Notes under the pieces: generated by a model
Told to the model about the DNA's origin: nothing
The model's input: only the letters and a program-made list of their open reading frames with translations
Databases searched by the model: none
In this document: piece by piece, positions 8,906 to 20,426 of the stretch
Numbering within the stretch: position 1 is the stretch's first letter
How the letters are laid out: each line of letters starts with the position of its first letter
From: Pyronema omphalodes
Taxonomy: Eukaryota > Ascomycota > Pezizomycetes > Pezizales > Pyronemataceae
Direction of reading: 5' to 3'
DNA length: 64,000 nt
Assembly: GCA_024516155.1 (NCBI GenBank)
Contig: JAJJXM010000001.1
Span: 1,798,001-1,862,000 of the forward strand
Made by a program: the position numbers and the translations under genes

Positions 8906-11900
8906 CTACATTTCAACCTTTTGCTTCTCTAGCATCGTCCCTTTTTTCCCAGTCCATTCCTTACTCATGGAGAAGGATTTCATTCACTATTGTGGGAATA
9001 GCTAATATTAGGATGGTTGTCCCAAATGTAAGGGGAGACTGTGGCGACTGTCAGGTATGTATCATCTTTTTCGAGTCTCCAGGGGTAGGTATGATTTTAT
9101 TATATCGACAGACGATTCTCGGAGTATTCTTTTTGACTTTTCAAAGCAAGGAATACCGTAAATTTGCACAAGTGGCGTTCCGTCTAGAGGAAGTATGGGG
9201 GTTTATCGAGATTGAAGGGCTCCTTTCAGGAATATGTACCGGGGATGAATTATGTCCATGGACCCCCCCCCCCTCTTCATCCCTCGAACTATGAGAAAGA
9301 TAACCTGGTCGATGATCTGTGCTCAAACTTCTGAAACAGAGCTCCGTCATGGATAGAGCCATGAATGGAGTTCGGTATCGGCTACCGGTGGAAGATATTG
9401 GAAAGAGCCGAGAATAGTCTGAGAGCTCACTGTACGGAGCTTTAAAGCTTCGGTAGGAGAAGTGTAAAAATAAAGATAAAGCAAGGACAGAGGCCAAAAA
9501 GCAAGAACATGAGAAGAACAGAGTGTCGTCTCTTGTTTTCTCTACTTTCGGACACAGTTCGAAACGGAATTCATGGCGGTGAGAGTTATGCGTGCTCTGA
9601 ACGTGCGCTGAGATCTCCGTCCGGAGCGTGCGTATCTTTCACATCCGAGAGGGCTCGTGGCATAGCTCAGTGCCTATGCAAAAAATTCTAAGGGAAAGGA
9701 AGGACCCTTTTCTTTCCGATACATACTTTTGGTAAACATTGACATCACATTACGTTGTGGATTTCGAATGACCATGTCAAAAAATAAGGTTGGAAACTTC
9801 GCACCCACGTGCTGAAGGGGACTCCTTTCAGGGTTTTGCTTTTTGGAGTTTAAGCAGCGCTTGTTGGTGAGCTTTTCGTGTAGGCTTGTCTATGGAGAGC
9901 CAAGGAAGCAGTAATGGAAGAGAACAGTTGTCGCCAACTCTGTCAACTCTGTCAACTCTTTGAAAGCATAGGTATCTAGTTCCTGGTTCAGTTCGCTCCG
10001 GAACAGCTCGCCGGCCGGAGTCCGTATCCTTAGGAGTGTCCTCAGGAGTCAGTTCCCGACTCGCTTCTTCTCACAAAAAAGCTTTGACGGATCTGTGCAC
10101 TTGCTGTGAACGGGATCCTATGTGACGTCCCTTAAGAGCTTCCGAACCGAAAATATGACGCGTGGGGCCGCCGGTTGGTAGTTGGTGGTTGGTTCTGTTT
10201 AAAGTTGACGGCTGGGGCGTTTTTTTTTTTTTTTTCCTTTTCGTTTCGTTTATGGTGAGTATAGACGTGTTAGACTAGAGAAAGAAAGGACTAACAGACC
10301 GCTTGGTTTGTGCTTGTTTCAATCTCATCCCTCCATCCGTTTCGCTCAATCTGTCTGGTCCTTTGGTCTCTTCACGTTGCCTCGGTTTCTCTGTTTTGAA
10401 ACTGCCTGTACTCTAGAGTAAAATGCCATACATACCTCTGAAATAATGGGGTGATTCCAAGAAGTTTATACACTCGCTGGATGTATTATTTATCACATAT
10501 AATCCATCTATCCGCTTTTTCCCAGCTCCAGCCATCGTCGTTCCTTCGGTTTTTCTCGATTTCCTTCGGACTTCCTTTCGCCAAAAAAGTCGTGAGCTCT
10601 TGCATCAAGACCTGACCGGGTTGGTGCAGACTAGAAATGGGACTTATGCTCGCTAAAAGAACAGTTCAAAAACTCGGTTTCCGAGTCTGTATAAGACTGG
10701 GCTCGTGCATGGTGCTCTAGCTACAGTAGAGTTGTTATAGACGTTTTTAGACTGACACCAAAGACCGGGACACCAGGACTCCCGGACATCAGGGCGTTGA
10801 GTCTATCGTGAATTTGGGGGAACTTTATTTCATCCAATGTCATCTCGCTTCGTTTAATCTTGATGAATATACATATAAAAAATGCTCCATACATTTTGTA
10901 TATAAATTTATTGAAAACAGCCTATCAATTGGAAGACCCATTTGATGGATTCCCTGCAGCGTGTTTGTGTGCTCACCCGCTCATCGATGCGGTCTCTGTT
11001 GCATTGCTTACTGCATGGCAGAACTTGGCAAGCGTACCTGCACTCTGCAGTGCTCTTCGCTTTGGCTATCGTTGGCTAACTGGCGCTTTGGTAGGTCTAT
11101 CCGATGAGACGTTTCTTTCCAATTTGAGATAAAAAAAAGTGACCCGCTTTGCAGCGTTGCGGCGTTGCTGAGAAAGTGTATCCTAGCAATAATGACAATC
11201 CAGCCAATTGCATTTTGGGATTTCATTGGGTTCCCTTTGGTAACTCAATCCAGGTAGAACTGTCGAGATGGTTTGGAGAGAGAACCATCAGGGAACCATC
11301 AGGGAATCGTCAGGGAATCATCAGAGAATCATGAAAGAACCGTCAGGGAATCATCAGAGAATCATGAAAGAACCACCAGAATCATCAGAATCATGAAAGA
11401 ACCATCAGAACCATGAAAAACCATCAGAATCATGAAAGAACCATCATGGAACCATCGAACACAGAGACACCGTCCCTCGAAAGAGACCACCACCACTCCT
11501 ATAGACACCATTTCCATATCGAAATACATGCCTGTAGTTGTAAATATCCAAACCTGTCCTGGCCACACCATCTCCATCCCATCCAATGGCTCTCCTGGCC
11601 ACACCATCCATCCCCATCCCCATCCCCATCCCATCCCCCTGACGGACTCCTCAGAGCCACTCACCGTGCAGCAACCGCTCTCCATCGAGATTAGACTCCC
11701 AGATGGGGCACGCGAAGCAGAATAAAATCGGCAGCAGCATACGTGAAGAACGCCTCTACAGCATAGAAAGAGACACTACCCAGCTCTATACATATTCTAG
11801 CCATATTCAGCCATCTTTCCAACCCTAACGCACTCATCCCCCAGGCACGAGGCGCCCCAGCCTGTCCTAAATCCCATCCTTCCTGCCCCCAGACGCAGAG

Positions 11901-12352
11901 CTGCTCACTCATCACATCACCCAGCATTAATATTATTATTGTTACGGTCAAGGGCCGTCTCTCCTCCCCTTCCCATCTCCGCGTCTTTTTCTTTCAAACC
12001 ACCTTTTCTGTCTCCCCCCCTCCGATTCCAGCAGAGAATCAAGTGATAAACGACTTCTTTTCTGATCTTGAGGAGTTGTTTTCTATTTTACGCCTTTGAT
12101 TGAATTTTGTTATTATTGTTACGACCCAGCAAAAGGCATTTCGAAGCACATCTCAACCAGTAACACGCCGTTGCTACCACCGCTGCCCCATAACACATTC
12201 CACTGCTGTTATTCGTTGTGGAGTTACCGCTGTCTGCAGCCCCTTTCCTGATAACACAACAAACCGAAATTTACTTGCTGCGAAGAAGAGTCTCCCGCTG
12301 CAAGTCGCGCATCCTCAAAGTCTAATCCGCCTTCCGATCTACCACGAATAAT
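8906..12352. other. Long 5' region of the coiled-coil gene
   Basis: 3.4 kb between the tRNA and the next coding start. Seen here: a T run at about 10210-10228, a degenerate minisatellite at 11282-11457, a CATCCC-rich tract at about 11604-11638, and a C/T-rich stretch at 11960-12350 that fits a fungal promoter/leader for the downstream gene. The open frames are low-complexity or start with non-ATG codons. No gene is supported. Confidence 0.45.
11282..11457. repeat. Degenerate ~11-base minisatellite
   Basis: About 15 imperfect tandem units related to GAACCATCAGG / GAATCATCAGA / GAATCATGAAA. They are arranged so that longer composite units of about 30-40 bases also recur. The array is interrupted but continuous over about 175 bases. 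It lies about 0.9 kb upstream of the coiled-coil gene start. Confidence 0.75.
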
Positions 12353-14489
12353 ATGTCAACCACGAGCACCGCCGCCCGCAGGCAGTCGCTTAGCCACAAC
12401 CTCAGCAGCCGTTCATCGTCTCCAGCTCCCAGCGTTCCAGCTATACCCACAACTCCTATGTCCCGTCGTAACACCGCTTCCGGCCACCGGCCTAGCATTT
12501 CCTTGAGCGGATCCCCCCTCAGCGCTCGCTCCTCCGTTAAGACGCGTCCTCAGACCGACAATGAGACCGAGCTTGAGGCTGCCGCTATGCTCGAGGATAT
12601 TCGGACGCGACTTGCAAAGAGCGAATCTGCTGCCGAAGCAGCCGCTCAGGAATATTCTCTTCAGATTAAAGCGCTGCAGTTAAGATTAGATGAAGCACAG
12701 AAGGATTACGCGAAGATTGAGGAGCAGGTGCACTCTAAGGACGATTCCATTGAGAACTTGCAGATTCAGATTAAGGAACTTACCAGGAGTAAGAGGGATC
12801 AGGAGAACATTTACGAAGCAGAGGTATTATTTTTTTGGGAAGCAGCTTGGAGGAGAACAGTTTCGCTGACTGGTAAAATAGAGAATTGCTGCTCAACAAG
12901 ATAGGCAAGAGCTTCTTGACCGCGAAGAGGAGCTTAACACTATTATTCAGCGGTTAAAGGATACTCTTGCACAGCGACAAAATTCCTCCGAGCAGGATGG
13001 AAGTAACTGTTTGTGCACATATCTTTCTAAAATCGGTGTTTACTAACCTTTGAACCCAGCCGATAACGCAAACGTTGAGGAGTCAGTCGACTTTGCCCCC
13101 TCCGGCCCCGCCGTTCCTCAAACCAGCTTGCTCCTTCAGAAAGACAAGCTCATCGAGTCACTACGCAAAGAGTTGGCCGAGGCACAGATTCGTTTGGCAG
13201 AAGCTGACCACCTTGAGGAATCCAAGATTCAGAAGCTTGAGCAGCAGCTTTCTGAGGCACGTGCTACTAACGCTCGTTTGGTTGAGGACAACGACAGCTT
13301 CCAGTTGTTGTTGTCTACCGCTGCTTTGAACGGAGAGTTCCCCCGTGGAGACTACCTCACCAACGCCTTCTCCGATGTCGACCCTGGTTCCGCTGGTGGT
13401 CCCTTGAAATCTGAGGGTGGTTCCCCCCGCAACTCTATGGGATTGAACCTTGCCGATGAACTCAACGGTGTCGAGGAGGACGATGAGGATTCTCAGCAGA
13501 TTAAGAAACTGGAGGGAGAGCTCAAGTCACTTAGGGAGCAGAATAAGGCCATGTCTCTCTACATTTCCGGAATCATTGAGCGCATTTTGCAGCACAAGGA
13601 CTCCGAGGCAATCTTGGACAAGACCGCCCCCGTTGGTGGTTCCAAGGTTACCGAGAAGCCCCTCCCCCCTAAGCCCGCCGAGGAGAAGGAGCGTGCCGCC
13701 TCCATCCGATCCGTCGCCACCGTCCCCGTCGAATCCTCCAAGACTACCGAACGTCCGGGCTTGGTCATCCGCACTCACTCTCTCAACCCCCAGCGAAAGC
13801 CCGCCCCCGGTCCTTTCAGACCCGAGAACATGAACGCTGCCCTAGGAAGATCATCATCCCTAAGAGGTCCTCCAGGTGGGCACAAACGCTCCAAGTCTGA
13901 TATCGGACAAAGCTTCTCTGGTGCTGGTGTTAACAACATCTACCGTGGTGAAGGAGTTATTACGCCTCGTGCTGGACCTTTCTACGCTACTGGTGATTAC
14001 GTTCGTCCATCCAGGACTCGGGACAGCAGCTCATCTTTGAACTCCGCTATGAGTGACACTGATGGGTCTTCTGTTTCCTCCCCTCCTTACCCCTCTACCC
14101 CTATTGGCCCTATTTCTGGAAAGACCTTGAGGCCTCTTACCCTTGTTCAGAAGAACTCTGGTGTCATGAGCCCAACTACAAGAAAGATCTCTGGAGACTA
14201 CATGGACCACTTTGGAGATGATGGAAAGACCGACAACAAGCGGAATAACAAGCGACAGAGCTGGTATGTTCTTCCCTCCATGATATCCCGGGCATCTTCG
14301 GCGGAAGCCAGGACCTCCGGACCATCCCCATCCCCAGGAGCCCAACAAGGATCCGACATACAAAGGAAATTATCAAATACTGATGGTGTACTCGCTAGGA
14401 TGGGTTGGTTCAACCGTAACAAGGATGAGCCTGCTGCTACTGTCAGCATCGCAGAGTCTGTAGTTTTCGAAGGAAAGGATGTGGAGTAA
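12353..14489 (+). CDS. Fungal coiled-coil protein, function unknown
   Basis: 673 residues from three exons: 12353-12823, 12882-13002 and 13060-14489 (2,022 bases including stop, phases 0 and 1 consistent). The first ~75 residues are Ser/Pro/Arg-rich and look disordered, including RRQSLSHNLSSRSSSPAPS. Residues ~75-200 form a strong heptad-like coiled coil (LEDIRTRLAKSESAAEAAAQ and KIEEQVHSKDDSIENLQIQI). A second coiled-coil segment follows at about 215-275 and a third at ~345-385. The C-terminal half is again Ser/Pro-rich with basic patches. No enzymatic domain is visible. I do not recognise an assigned function; the architecture suggests a cytoskeletal or scaffold role but this is only inference. 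The start is the first ATG after a pyrimidine-rich leader. Confidence 0.88.
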
Positions 14490-15831
14490 ATATTCTGGAC
14501 CCGGAAAACCTTAATCCTCAACCCCCCCTCCCTCCCCCCTAAAAGTCCCGGCGTTCGATCACGATATCTTAATACAATAACTCCACTCCAACTACCCGGG
14601 ATAACGACTTGAACTTGACTACTGTACCTTTTTTGGGACCTCATCTCCAGCAGCAAACAACATAATGGACAGATTAAATAGATAACATGTGCATGATACG
14701 ATACCTCTTACTTTACTACTACTGCGGCATTTTCCTTTTTTTTACCAGTTACAAAGCTTGTTTGGATTGTTTTGGTTACGCGATGGGATGGAGCTTGTAT
14801 TGACTGGCTTTGCCTTAATATTTTTCCTATTTCCTTACATCTGATCTGATCTGTATTTTGTTTGTTTGTTTGTTTTTGTTTGTGTTTTGCTTGTTATATT
14901 GTCAACTTTGTATTGTGTTTTGCGTTGCCTGTTTTTTGTTAAGTACTTGTACTTTTTTTCGTCCTAAAAGGACTGATGATGAAAACGAATTGATGGGAAT
15001 GATATCTTTTTTTTTGCACCATTTTACTGTAATTTTTTTTTTTTCCTTTTTGGTTGCGAATTGAATATTTGAATATCGGATATCGGGGTTGTATTATCTG
15101 TTTTTTTTTTCCGTCTCCTGGATTCATTGATTGATTGATTTAGATGAGTATCTGTATTTTTGTAACTGTACGTACTGTGTTTTTATGTTGTGTTTTGCGT
15201 TTTGAATTGTGTTTTGTGTATTACTGCTTTGAATTATCATACCGTTTTCGAGTATTGGGTGCTGTCTTCATCTTGCATGCGGAAGTTATATTGTGTTGCT
15301 TGATATACCATACACCGCACTGCCTGCCCGTTTTTTTTTTTCTTTCACTTATACCCATGATTATGCTCCGTGTACCCCAGAGTCCGAGTACATTACTTTT
15401 GTATCAAGAATTGACTTTGAATGATCATGATCATTGGAAAAAAAAAGGAAATCCTTCGGATAGTCGAACCTCCTGACCAAGTGATTCATCATGCTGCATG
15501 CTTCATGCTCCAATAATAAATCGAATAAACCCCTAGCTTGTCTATCACTGCATTGAATTGATTATTGATATATCTGGCAATGATATATTTTTATGTATGA
15601 AGATGTATATATGTACGTAAGTTAAGAAAATTTAAGAATTAAAACACCTAATGCCCGGATCTGTAGAACTTGCACCTTACACCTTGCAGACCGTCACCCC
15701 GAGATCTCGGCCGGATAACTAAAAACCATTTTACCGAGTTGTATGGAGTTGAGATGTTTTAATCTACTTGAAGCTGTGATATTTTATACACAAAGTAGAA
15801 GATCGTACTTAAACTCAAACCCGGGGATGGG
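14490..15831. other. T-rich 3' flank of the coiled-coil gene
   Basis: Strongly T-rich on the plus strand, with several T runs and a TTTG repeat (about 14857-14890). This is typical of a transcription-termination or UTR region. The short ORFs are low-complexity translations of these runs. No gene, RNA or transposon signature is seen. Confidence 0.45.
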
Positions 15832-16233
15832 GTTATTGTAATTACTTGATATCAAATCTGTATCTCTTGAAGCTTTCTTGATTGAGTTATCCGAGTATAT
15901 GGTGTTCTTGTTTACTCGGGTGTATGAGTGCAATGGGTTGAGGAATGGGGTTGTTTAAAATGATTTTTAAATATTGTAGGTATGAAAAGAGGAGGAGAAA
16001 TGATAGATGATAGGTACTGTTGGGTATGTAAGTATATGCCAGTAAGTAAACTGTGGATCCGGGAATGGTATGCTGTATATATGCGTATATATATAGCCCG
16101 AAAAATAATTTCCAAGCTGTGTAAACCGAGTTTTGCCGCAGCAATATTTTATGTGACCGGAGATAAGATGGGGATATATATACGAAAAAACCGTACAATT
16201 CCGAGGAGAAACTATACATAGTTCTGACATACC

Positions 16234-17100
16234 GTCACAGTCGTCACAGTCGTCACAGTCGTCACAGTCGTCACAGTCGTCACAGTCGTCACAGTCGTCA
16301 CAGTCGTCACAGTCGTCACAGTCGTCACAGTCGTCACAGTCGTCACAGTCGTCACAGTCGTCACAGTCGTCACAGTCGTCACAGTCGTCACAGTCGTCAC
16401 AGTCGTCACAGTCGTCACAGTCGTCACAGTCGTCACAGTCGTCACAGTCGTCACAGTCGTCACAGTCGTCACAGTCGTCACAGTCGTCACAGTCGTCACA
16501 GTCGTCACAGTCGTCACAGTCGTCACAGTCGTCACAGTCGTCACAGTCGTCACAGTCGTCACAGTCGTCACAGTCGTCACAGTCGTCACAGTCGTCACAG
16601 TCGTCACAGTCGTCACAGTCGTCACAGTCGTCACAGTCGTCACAGTCGTCACAGTCGTCACAGTCGTCACAGTCGTCACAGTCGTCACAGTCGTCACAGT
16701 CGTCACAGTCGTCACAGTCGTCACAGTCGTCACAGTCGTCACAGTCGTCACAGTCGTCACAGTCGTCACAGTCGTCACAGTCGTCACAGTCGTCACAGTC
16801 GTCACAGTCGTCACAGTCGTCACAGTCGTCACAGTCGTCACAGTCGTCACAGTCGTCACAGTCGTCACAGTCGTCACAGTCGTCACAGTCGTCACAGTCG
16901 TCACAGTCGTCACAGTCGTCACAGTCGTCACAGTCGTCACAGTCGTCACAGTCGTCACAGTCGTCACAGTCGTCACAGTCGTCACAGTCGTCACAGTCGT
17001 CACAGTCGTCACAGTCGTCACAGTCGTCACAGTCGTCACAGTCGTCACAGTCGTCACAGTCGTCACAGTCGTCACAGTCGTCACAGTCGTCACAGTCGTC
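16234..17100. repeat. ~96-copy 9-base satellite (GTCACAGTC)
   Basis: About 867 bases consist of near-perfect tandem GTCACAGTC units (about 96), with no visible internal variants. The array starts after 'acataccg' and ends at 'gtcattgcgg'. The corresponding place in copy 2 of the duplication (about 18430-18450) holds only about two variant units. All three plus-strand frames and two minus-strand frames are free of stops within it, which creates a spurious 312-codon minus-strand frame of (TTV)n. Homogeneity implies recent expansion. Confidence 0.95.
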
Positions 17101-17554
17101 ATTGCGGAAAATGGACTACGTACGTGCTGCACGTGCTTCCGGGGGCTCAAGCAGTGTTCTCCATGGCCCGTTCAGATTATGACGGAACCGGAACGTATAT
17201 CAGTGGTTCGTCCGGTACCACGGACTATGACCGACTAGACACCAAATTTACCGCCGACCGTGGTTGACTATAGTCCGAGGAGCGAGCACCGGAATAGCGA
17301 AGAGATAAGCCCCAAAGGGTGTATAGATAAGACCAGTGTTCTACGAGAAAATATTTATAATTTCCATTATTGGTAGTTAAAAACTTGGTACTCCGTATGA
17401 TGATGTAAGAGGGGTGTGGGTTGTTTTTTTGAGAAGTTGTTATTATTAGATGAATCACAAGACTGATTTTTCTAGAATGAATAAAAACAATATGGATTTT
17501 CATTATTTTTTCTTTTTTTCAACTGCTACATAATACCTTGTATAAGGATAATCA

Positions 17555-17770
17555 TTAACGTGATCTAACTTCCTGTCTTTTCCTCCTCATTGCCGCCTTT
17601 TGTAGGGCGTTTAACATTTTATCACACGCTAAAATCTGGGGAAAGGTCTCGGCTATGAGCCTATCTGTTGACCAGGTTTTCGGGCACTCCAAGACGCTGA
17701 TAGCTTCGTCGCTGAGACGACACCGGCGACCCAAAGAGGGGTGTAGGTTATTTATTGCACAGTTTGTCAT
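17555..17770 (-). CDS. Small duplicated ORF, copy 1 (hypothetical)
   Basis: A 71-codon ATG-initiated frame at the right end of duplication copy 1. It is 50-60% identical to the ORF at 18784-18981, sharing LHPSL, VLECPK, DRLI and ETFPQIL. Upstream on the minus strand is a C/T-rich stretch followed by 'aacATG', as in the other copy. It does not resemble a family I know. Within the conserved core the differences between copies are mostly amino-acid-changing (about ten) with only two silent, so purifying selection is not evident. It may be a relic or a fast-evolving protein. Confidence 0.3.
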   Translation of the reverse strand: MTNCAINNLHPSLGRRCRLSDEAISVLECPKTWSTDRLIAETFPQILACDKMLNALQKAAMRRKRQEVRSR

Positions 17771-18074
17771 GTTTAGGTATAAGATGGGAACAGAGGCGAA
17801 GTTTGGTTTGGGTAGATATGTAGATAAACCATACTTTCTTACTCTTCCGCAGTGCTATAATTCAAGGAAAAGGGTTATCCAAATTACTTGATATCACATC
17901 TATATCCCATGAAACTCTCTGGCACTCAGTCACCTGATTGTACATGTAATCCTCGTGTCTGCTTGCTTGATTGACTGAGTCATACGCTGACCGAGGCCTA
18001 AAATTTCCATGCAGGACAATAATTTTCATGTCCCTGAACACCCAAGTATGATGAGTTTATCAATGAGTTCATTT

Positions 18075-18171
18075 GGGGTGCGTTTGGTTGCACCGATAAC
18101 AGTGATTTTTTCATGTTTTCACAGGTAAAAAGGGCTAAAATCCGGATTTTCGGGTGCAACCATACGTACTC
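18075..18171. mobile_element. ~97-bp MITE-like inverted-repeat element
   Basis: The left end GGGGTGCGTTTGGTTGCACC and the reverse complement of the right end (GAGTACGTATGGTTGCACC) match at most positions, giving ~19-20 base terminal inverted repeats. The interior is A/T-rich. It is absent from the aligned part of duplication copy 1, consistent with insertion after the duplication. No clear target-site duplication was found and there is no coding capacity. Confidence 0.5.
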
Positions 18172-18783
18172 TTAGATTTATTTATATTTATTTCTCTGAC
18201 CCGGATGAAAAGTTAGGAATGGTAGATAATAGATACTATGAAGTAATTGAGGAAGTAAACTGGGAACTCAAGACAGGTATGCCGTAGCCGAGAAGCAATT
18301 TCCAAGCTGTATAAACTGGACATTGTAGAAACGATGTCTAGATGATTGAAGATAAGATAGAGAGAAGATAAGATGGAGATATATATATGTAGAAAGGGTA
18401 CGGGTTCGAGGAGAAACCATAGTCTATGCATGTCGTCACTGTCGTCATTGTGGGTATGGACTACTTACGGGCTGCACGCGGTCCCGGTAGCTCGGACGGT
18501 ATTCCTCACGGCCCATCCGGGCTCGGATAGCAGCGGAACAGATATTAGTGGTCCGCTCGGCACCACTGACTAGGACTGACTACCAAATTTACCGTTGACC
18601 AGAGTTGACTACAGTCGGCTACATTCCGAAGAGCTAACAGTAGAACACCGAGGAGATAAGCCCCCAAAGGTGCATAGATAAGACCGGTGTTCTACAATAA
18701 AAAAGAATTAATATTTCCATTATTTTTTCAGTTGCTATATGTAATACTCCGTATAATCATAATTGATAAAGTGCTTCAAATTC

Positions 18784-18981
18784 CTACTTTCTACTCTCAA
18801 TTTCCATCTTGTGGGTAATGTCTAGTAATTCATCCCGCTCTAAAATCTGGGGAAAGGTCTCGGTTATGAGCCTATCTCGTCTCCAGCTTTTCGGGCACTC
18901 CAAGACGCCGATAGCTTGGCCACTGAGGCGAACCCGGTGATCCAAAGAGGGGTGTAGATCATTCATTGCAGAGATTTTCAT
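18784..18981 (-). CDS. Small duplicated ORF, copy 2 (hypothetical)
   Basis: A 65-codon ATG-initiated frame paralogous to 17555-17770, with the same core from LHPSL through ETFPQIL and divergent ends. The start context 'ttaacATG' after a pyrimidine-rich stretch is shared. There are no recognisable domains. Whether it is expressed is unknown; an intact frame in both copies is suggestive but the substitution pattern does not show constraint. Confidence 0.3.
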   Translation of the reverse strand: MKISAMNDLHPSLDHRVRLSGQAIGVLECPKSWRRDRLITETFPQILERDELLDITHKMEIESRK

Positions 18982-18990
18982 GTTAAAGGA

Positions 18991-19710
18991 ATAACAAGGT
19001 GGATATGTACAAAGAAGGCTGGGATTTTCTCAAACCAAACCAACTTAACCTCAACATTCAACCCCCGAGCAGTCGACCACCCCCCCGGACTGGACCGAAC
19101 TGGACTACGCCGTGATAGTCCGTCACCACTGCTGATTGGACTGGACTATACAGTTCACAGTTTGGGACGGATACTGGGTTCAGGCGATGTGGGAACTTGA
19201 GGGGACTATAGTTTATACTATAGGTTTATAGGTACATAGGTACAGAAATGTTTGAATTTCTCGGACATTTGATGCGTATCTGCGAAGCTTATGACTTGTG
19301 GGCGTAAAACATGATTCTCAGCGGGTGGCTATGTAATTGAATACTGGACGGATTATGGAGTGAGACCTGTTGATAATCTGTCCGGATAGTTTGGCGCGTT
19401 GAGTGAAGCGCAAAACGGCCTAATGAATCTTGTCATCATAGGGAGTCATAATCAGTCTTATATTTCTACTCGTGTAGAGGAGCGTGGCATAGGGACGACG
19501 GGTAGTTTACATAGGCTATGCTAACGGTATACGCTGCCGACTACGTCATACAGAGCCGTCTTGGACTAGACGAACACGTGGGTAGATATAACTTCGCTAA
19601 GCGTCATGAAGGTATTTAATTATGAGTAGATTCTCGTTTTGATACCTATTCTTTGCATCTCTGCACCTCCATCTTAAGCTCCGTCTTCGAGCTCAATCAA
19701 CCAGAAAAGA
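18991..19710. other. Spacer before the small spliced gene
   Basis: Contains GGACTGGA-rich sequence at about 19090-19160, then ordinary unique sequence. The last ~60 bases before 19711 are pyrimidine-rich, as expected for a plus-strand fungal leader. No other gene is seen. Confidence 0.4.
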
Positions 19711-19972
19711 ATGTCATATTCAGACTCATATCAGAAGCGTAAGAGACCATCAGAAGAAGACCGTTGTGTGAAGCGTAAGTCATATCCTCTATGGAATAAG
19801 CTCATAGAAATGCAAAATCTGACAATAAGTAGGTTACAAAGATATTGAAACTCTTAGCTCTGCTTCTTTGGGAACGATTCGCTGGGATAGACCACATCGA
19901 TACTTCGAGACCATTACGCGGTCAAATTCCTCTTCGAGTTTCACACGGCCCACGTTAAGAAGAACTGACTAA
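19711..19972 (+). CDS. Small spliced gene, hypothetical 67-residue protein
   Basis: Two exons, 19711-19774 and 19833-19972, give 204 bases including stop. The donor is a perfect GTAAGT, a CTGAC branch-like site lies 12 bases before the acceptor, and the intron is 58 bases. The protein starts MSYSDSYQKRKRPSEEDRCV, is basic and Ser/Arg-rich, and reads YKDIETLSSASLGTIRWDRP after the junction; KRKR could act as a nuclear signal. The acceptor is a tandem AAGTAG, so a one-residue-longer isoform (Leu-Gly in place of Arg) is equally in frame. A pyrimidine-rich leader precedes the ATG. I recognise no family. The frame is too short to be picked out without the intron. Confidence 0.5.
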
Positions 19973-20426
19973 GAATCGTTACCAGATGATGAGACAAGGT
20001 TGTGGATACTTCATCTAGGTTCTGACTTTGAACCGTGGAAGGAATGGAATGGACATGGGAAAAAACAGCGAATTATTACAACTTGTATACTATCCTAAAT
20101 AATTCGAGTGTATCCCTACGATGCCGTCCATTCAGTCACGGGCAATCAACTACTTGTAGGACGTGAGGAAAAGTTTCAAGCTGCTTTATAATTGTGAACC
20201 AATTCATCAATTCTAGAGTTTCTCTACATAAAGTTGTTCGTGGTGCTCCATTTGAGCCGGGGTCGCTATAAAACTATGATTCCAACCCCCACCTTTACGT
20301 CATTCCTTAGAGAAACTCGCTTAGTCGCTACCGATAAACTAAACTATAATCCTTTCGTCATATTGATACCCCCATATTTATTCACCCTTCGTCCCTCGTC
20401 CTATTACCAGTACCCACTAGCTTGAA

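Larger units (their letters stand above)
15832..17790. repeat. Tandem-duplicated locus, copy 1 (with satellite)
   Basis: Left copy of a head-to-tail duplication. Matching landmarks in copy 2 (17870-18990) are: 'attacttgatatca' near 15841 and 17882; 'atttccaagctgt' near 16108 and 18298; 'gagataagatgg' near 16160 and 18367; 'gaggagaaac' near 16202 and 18408; and the right-hand ORF region 17555-17770 versus 18784-18981. Overall similarity is partial, with many substitutions and indels, so the duplication is not recent. Without its 9-base satellite this copy is about 1.1 kb, close to copy 2. It is probably an unclassified repeat family or a duplicated gene relic. Confidence 0.8.
17870..18990. repeat. 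Tandem-duplicated locus, copy 2 (short satellite)
   Basis: Right copy of the duplication described for 15832-17790, in the same orientation and separated by about 80 bases. It keeps the same order of landmarks: the 'attacttgatatca' end, splayed A/T-rich middle, 'gaggagaaacc', about two 9-base-like units, a segment with 'ggactac...gggctgcacg', and the small minus-strand ORF. It carries an additional ~97-base inverted-repeat element at 18075-18171 that copy 1 lacks. Confidence 0.8.

Noticed and set aside
16234..17100. Regular repeats considered as a CRISPR array
   Set aside because: Units are contiguous 9-mers without spacers in a eukaryotic genome; it is a satellite.
16212..17150. 312-codon minus-strand frame of repeated Thr-Thr-Val
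   Set aside because: It is a translation of the 9-base satellite. It starts at a TTG outside the array and the related copy 2 has almost no array, so a real protein is not supported.
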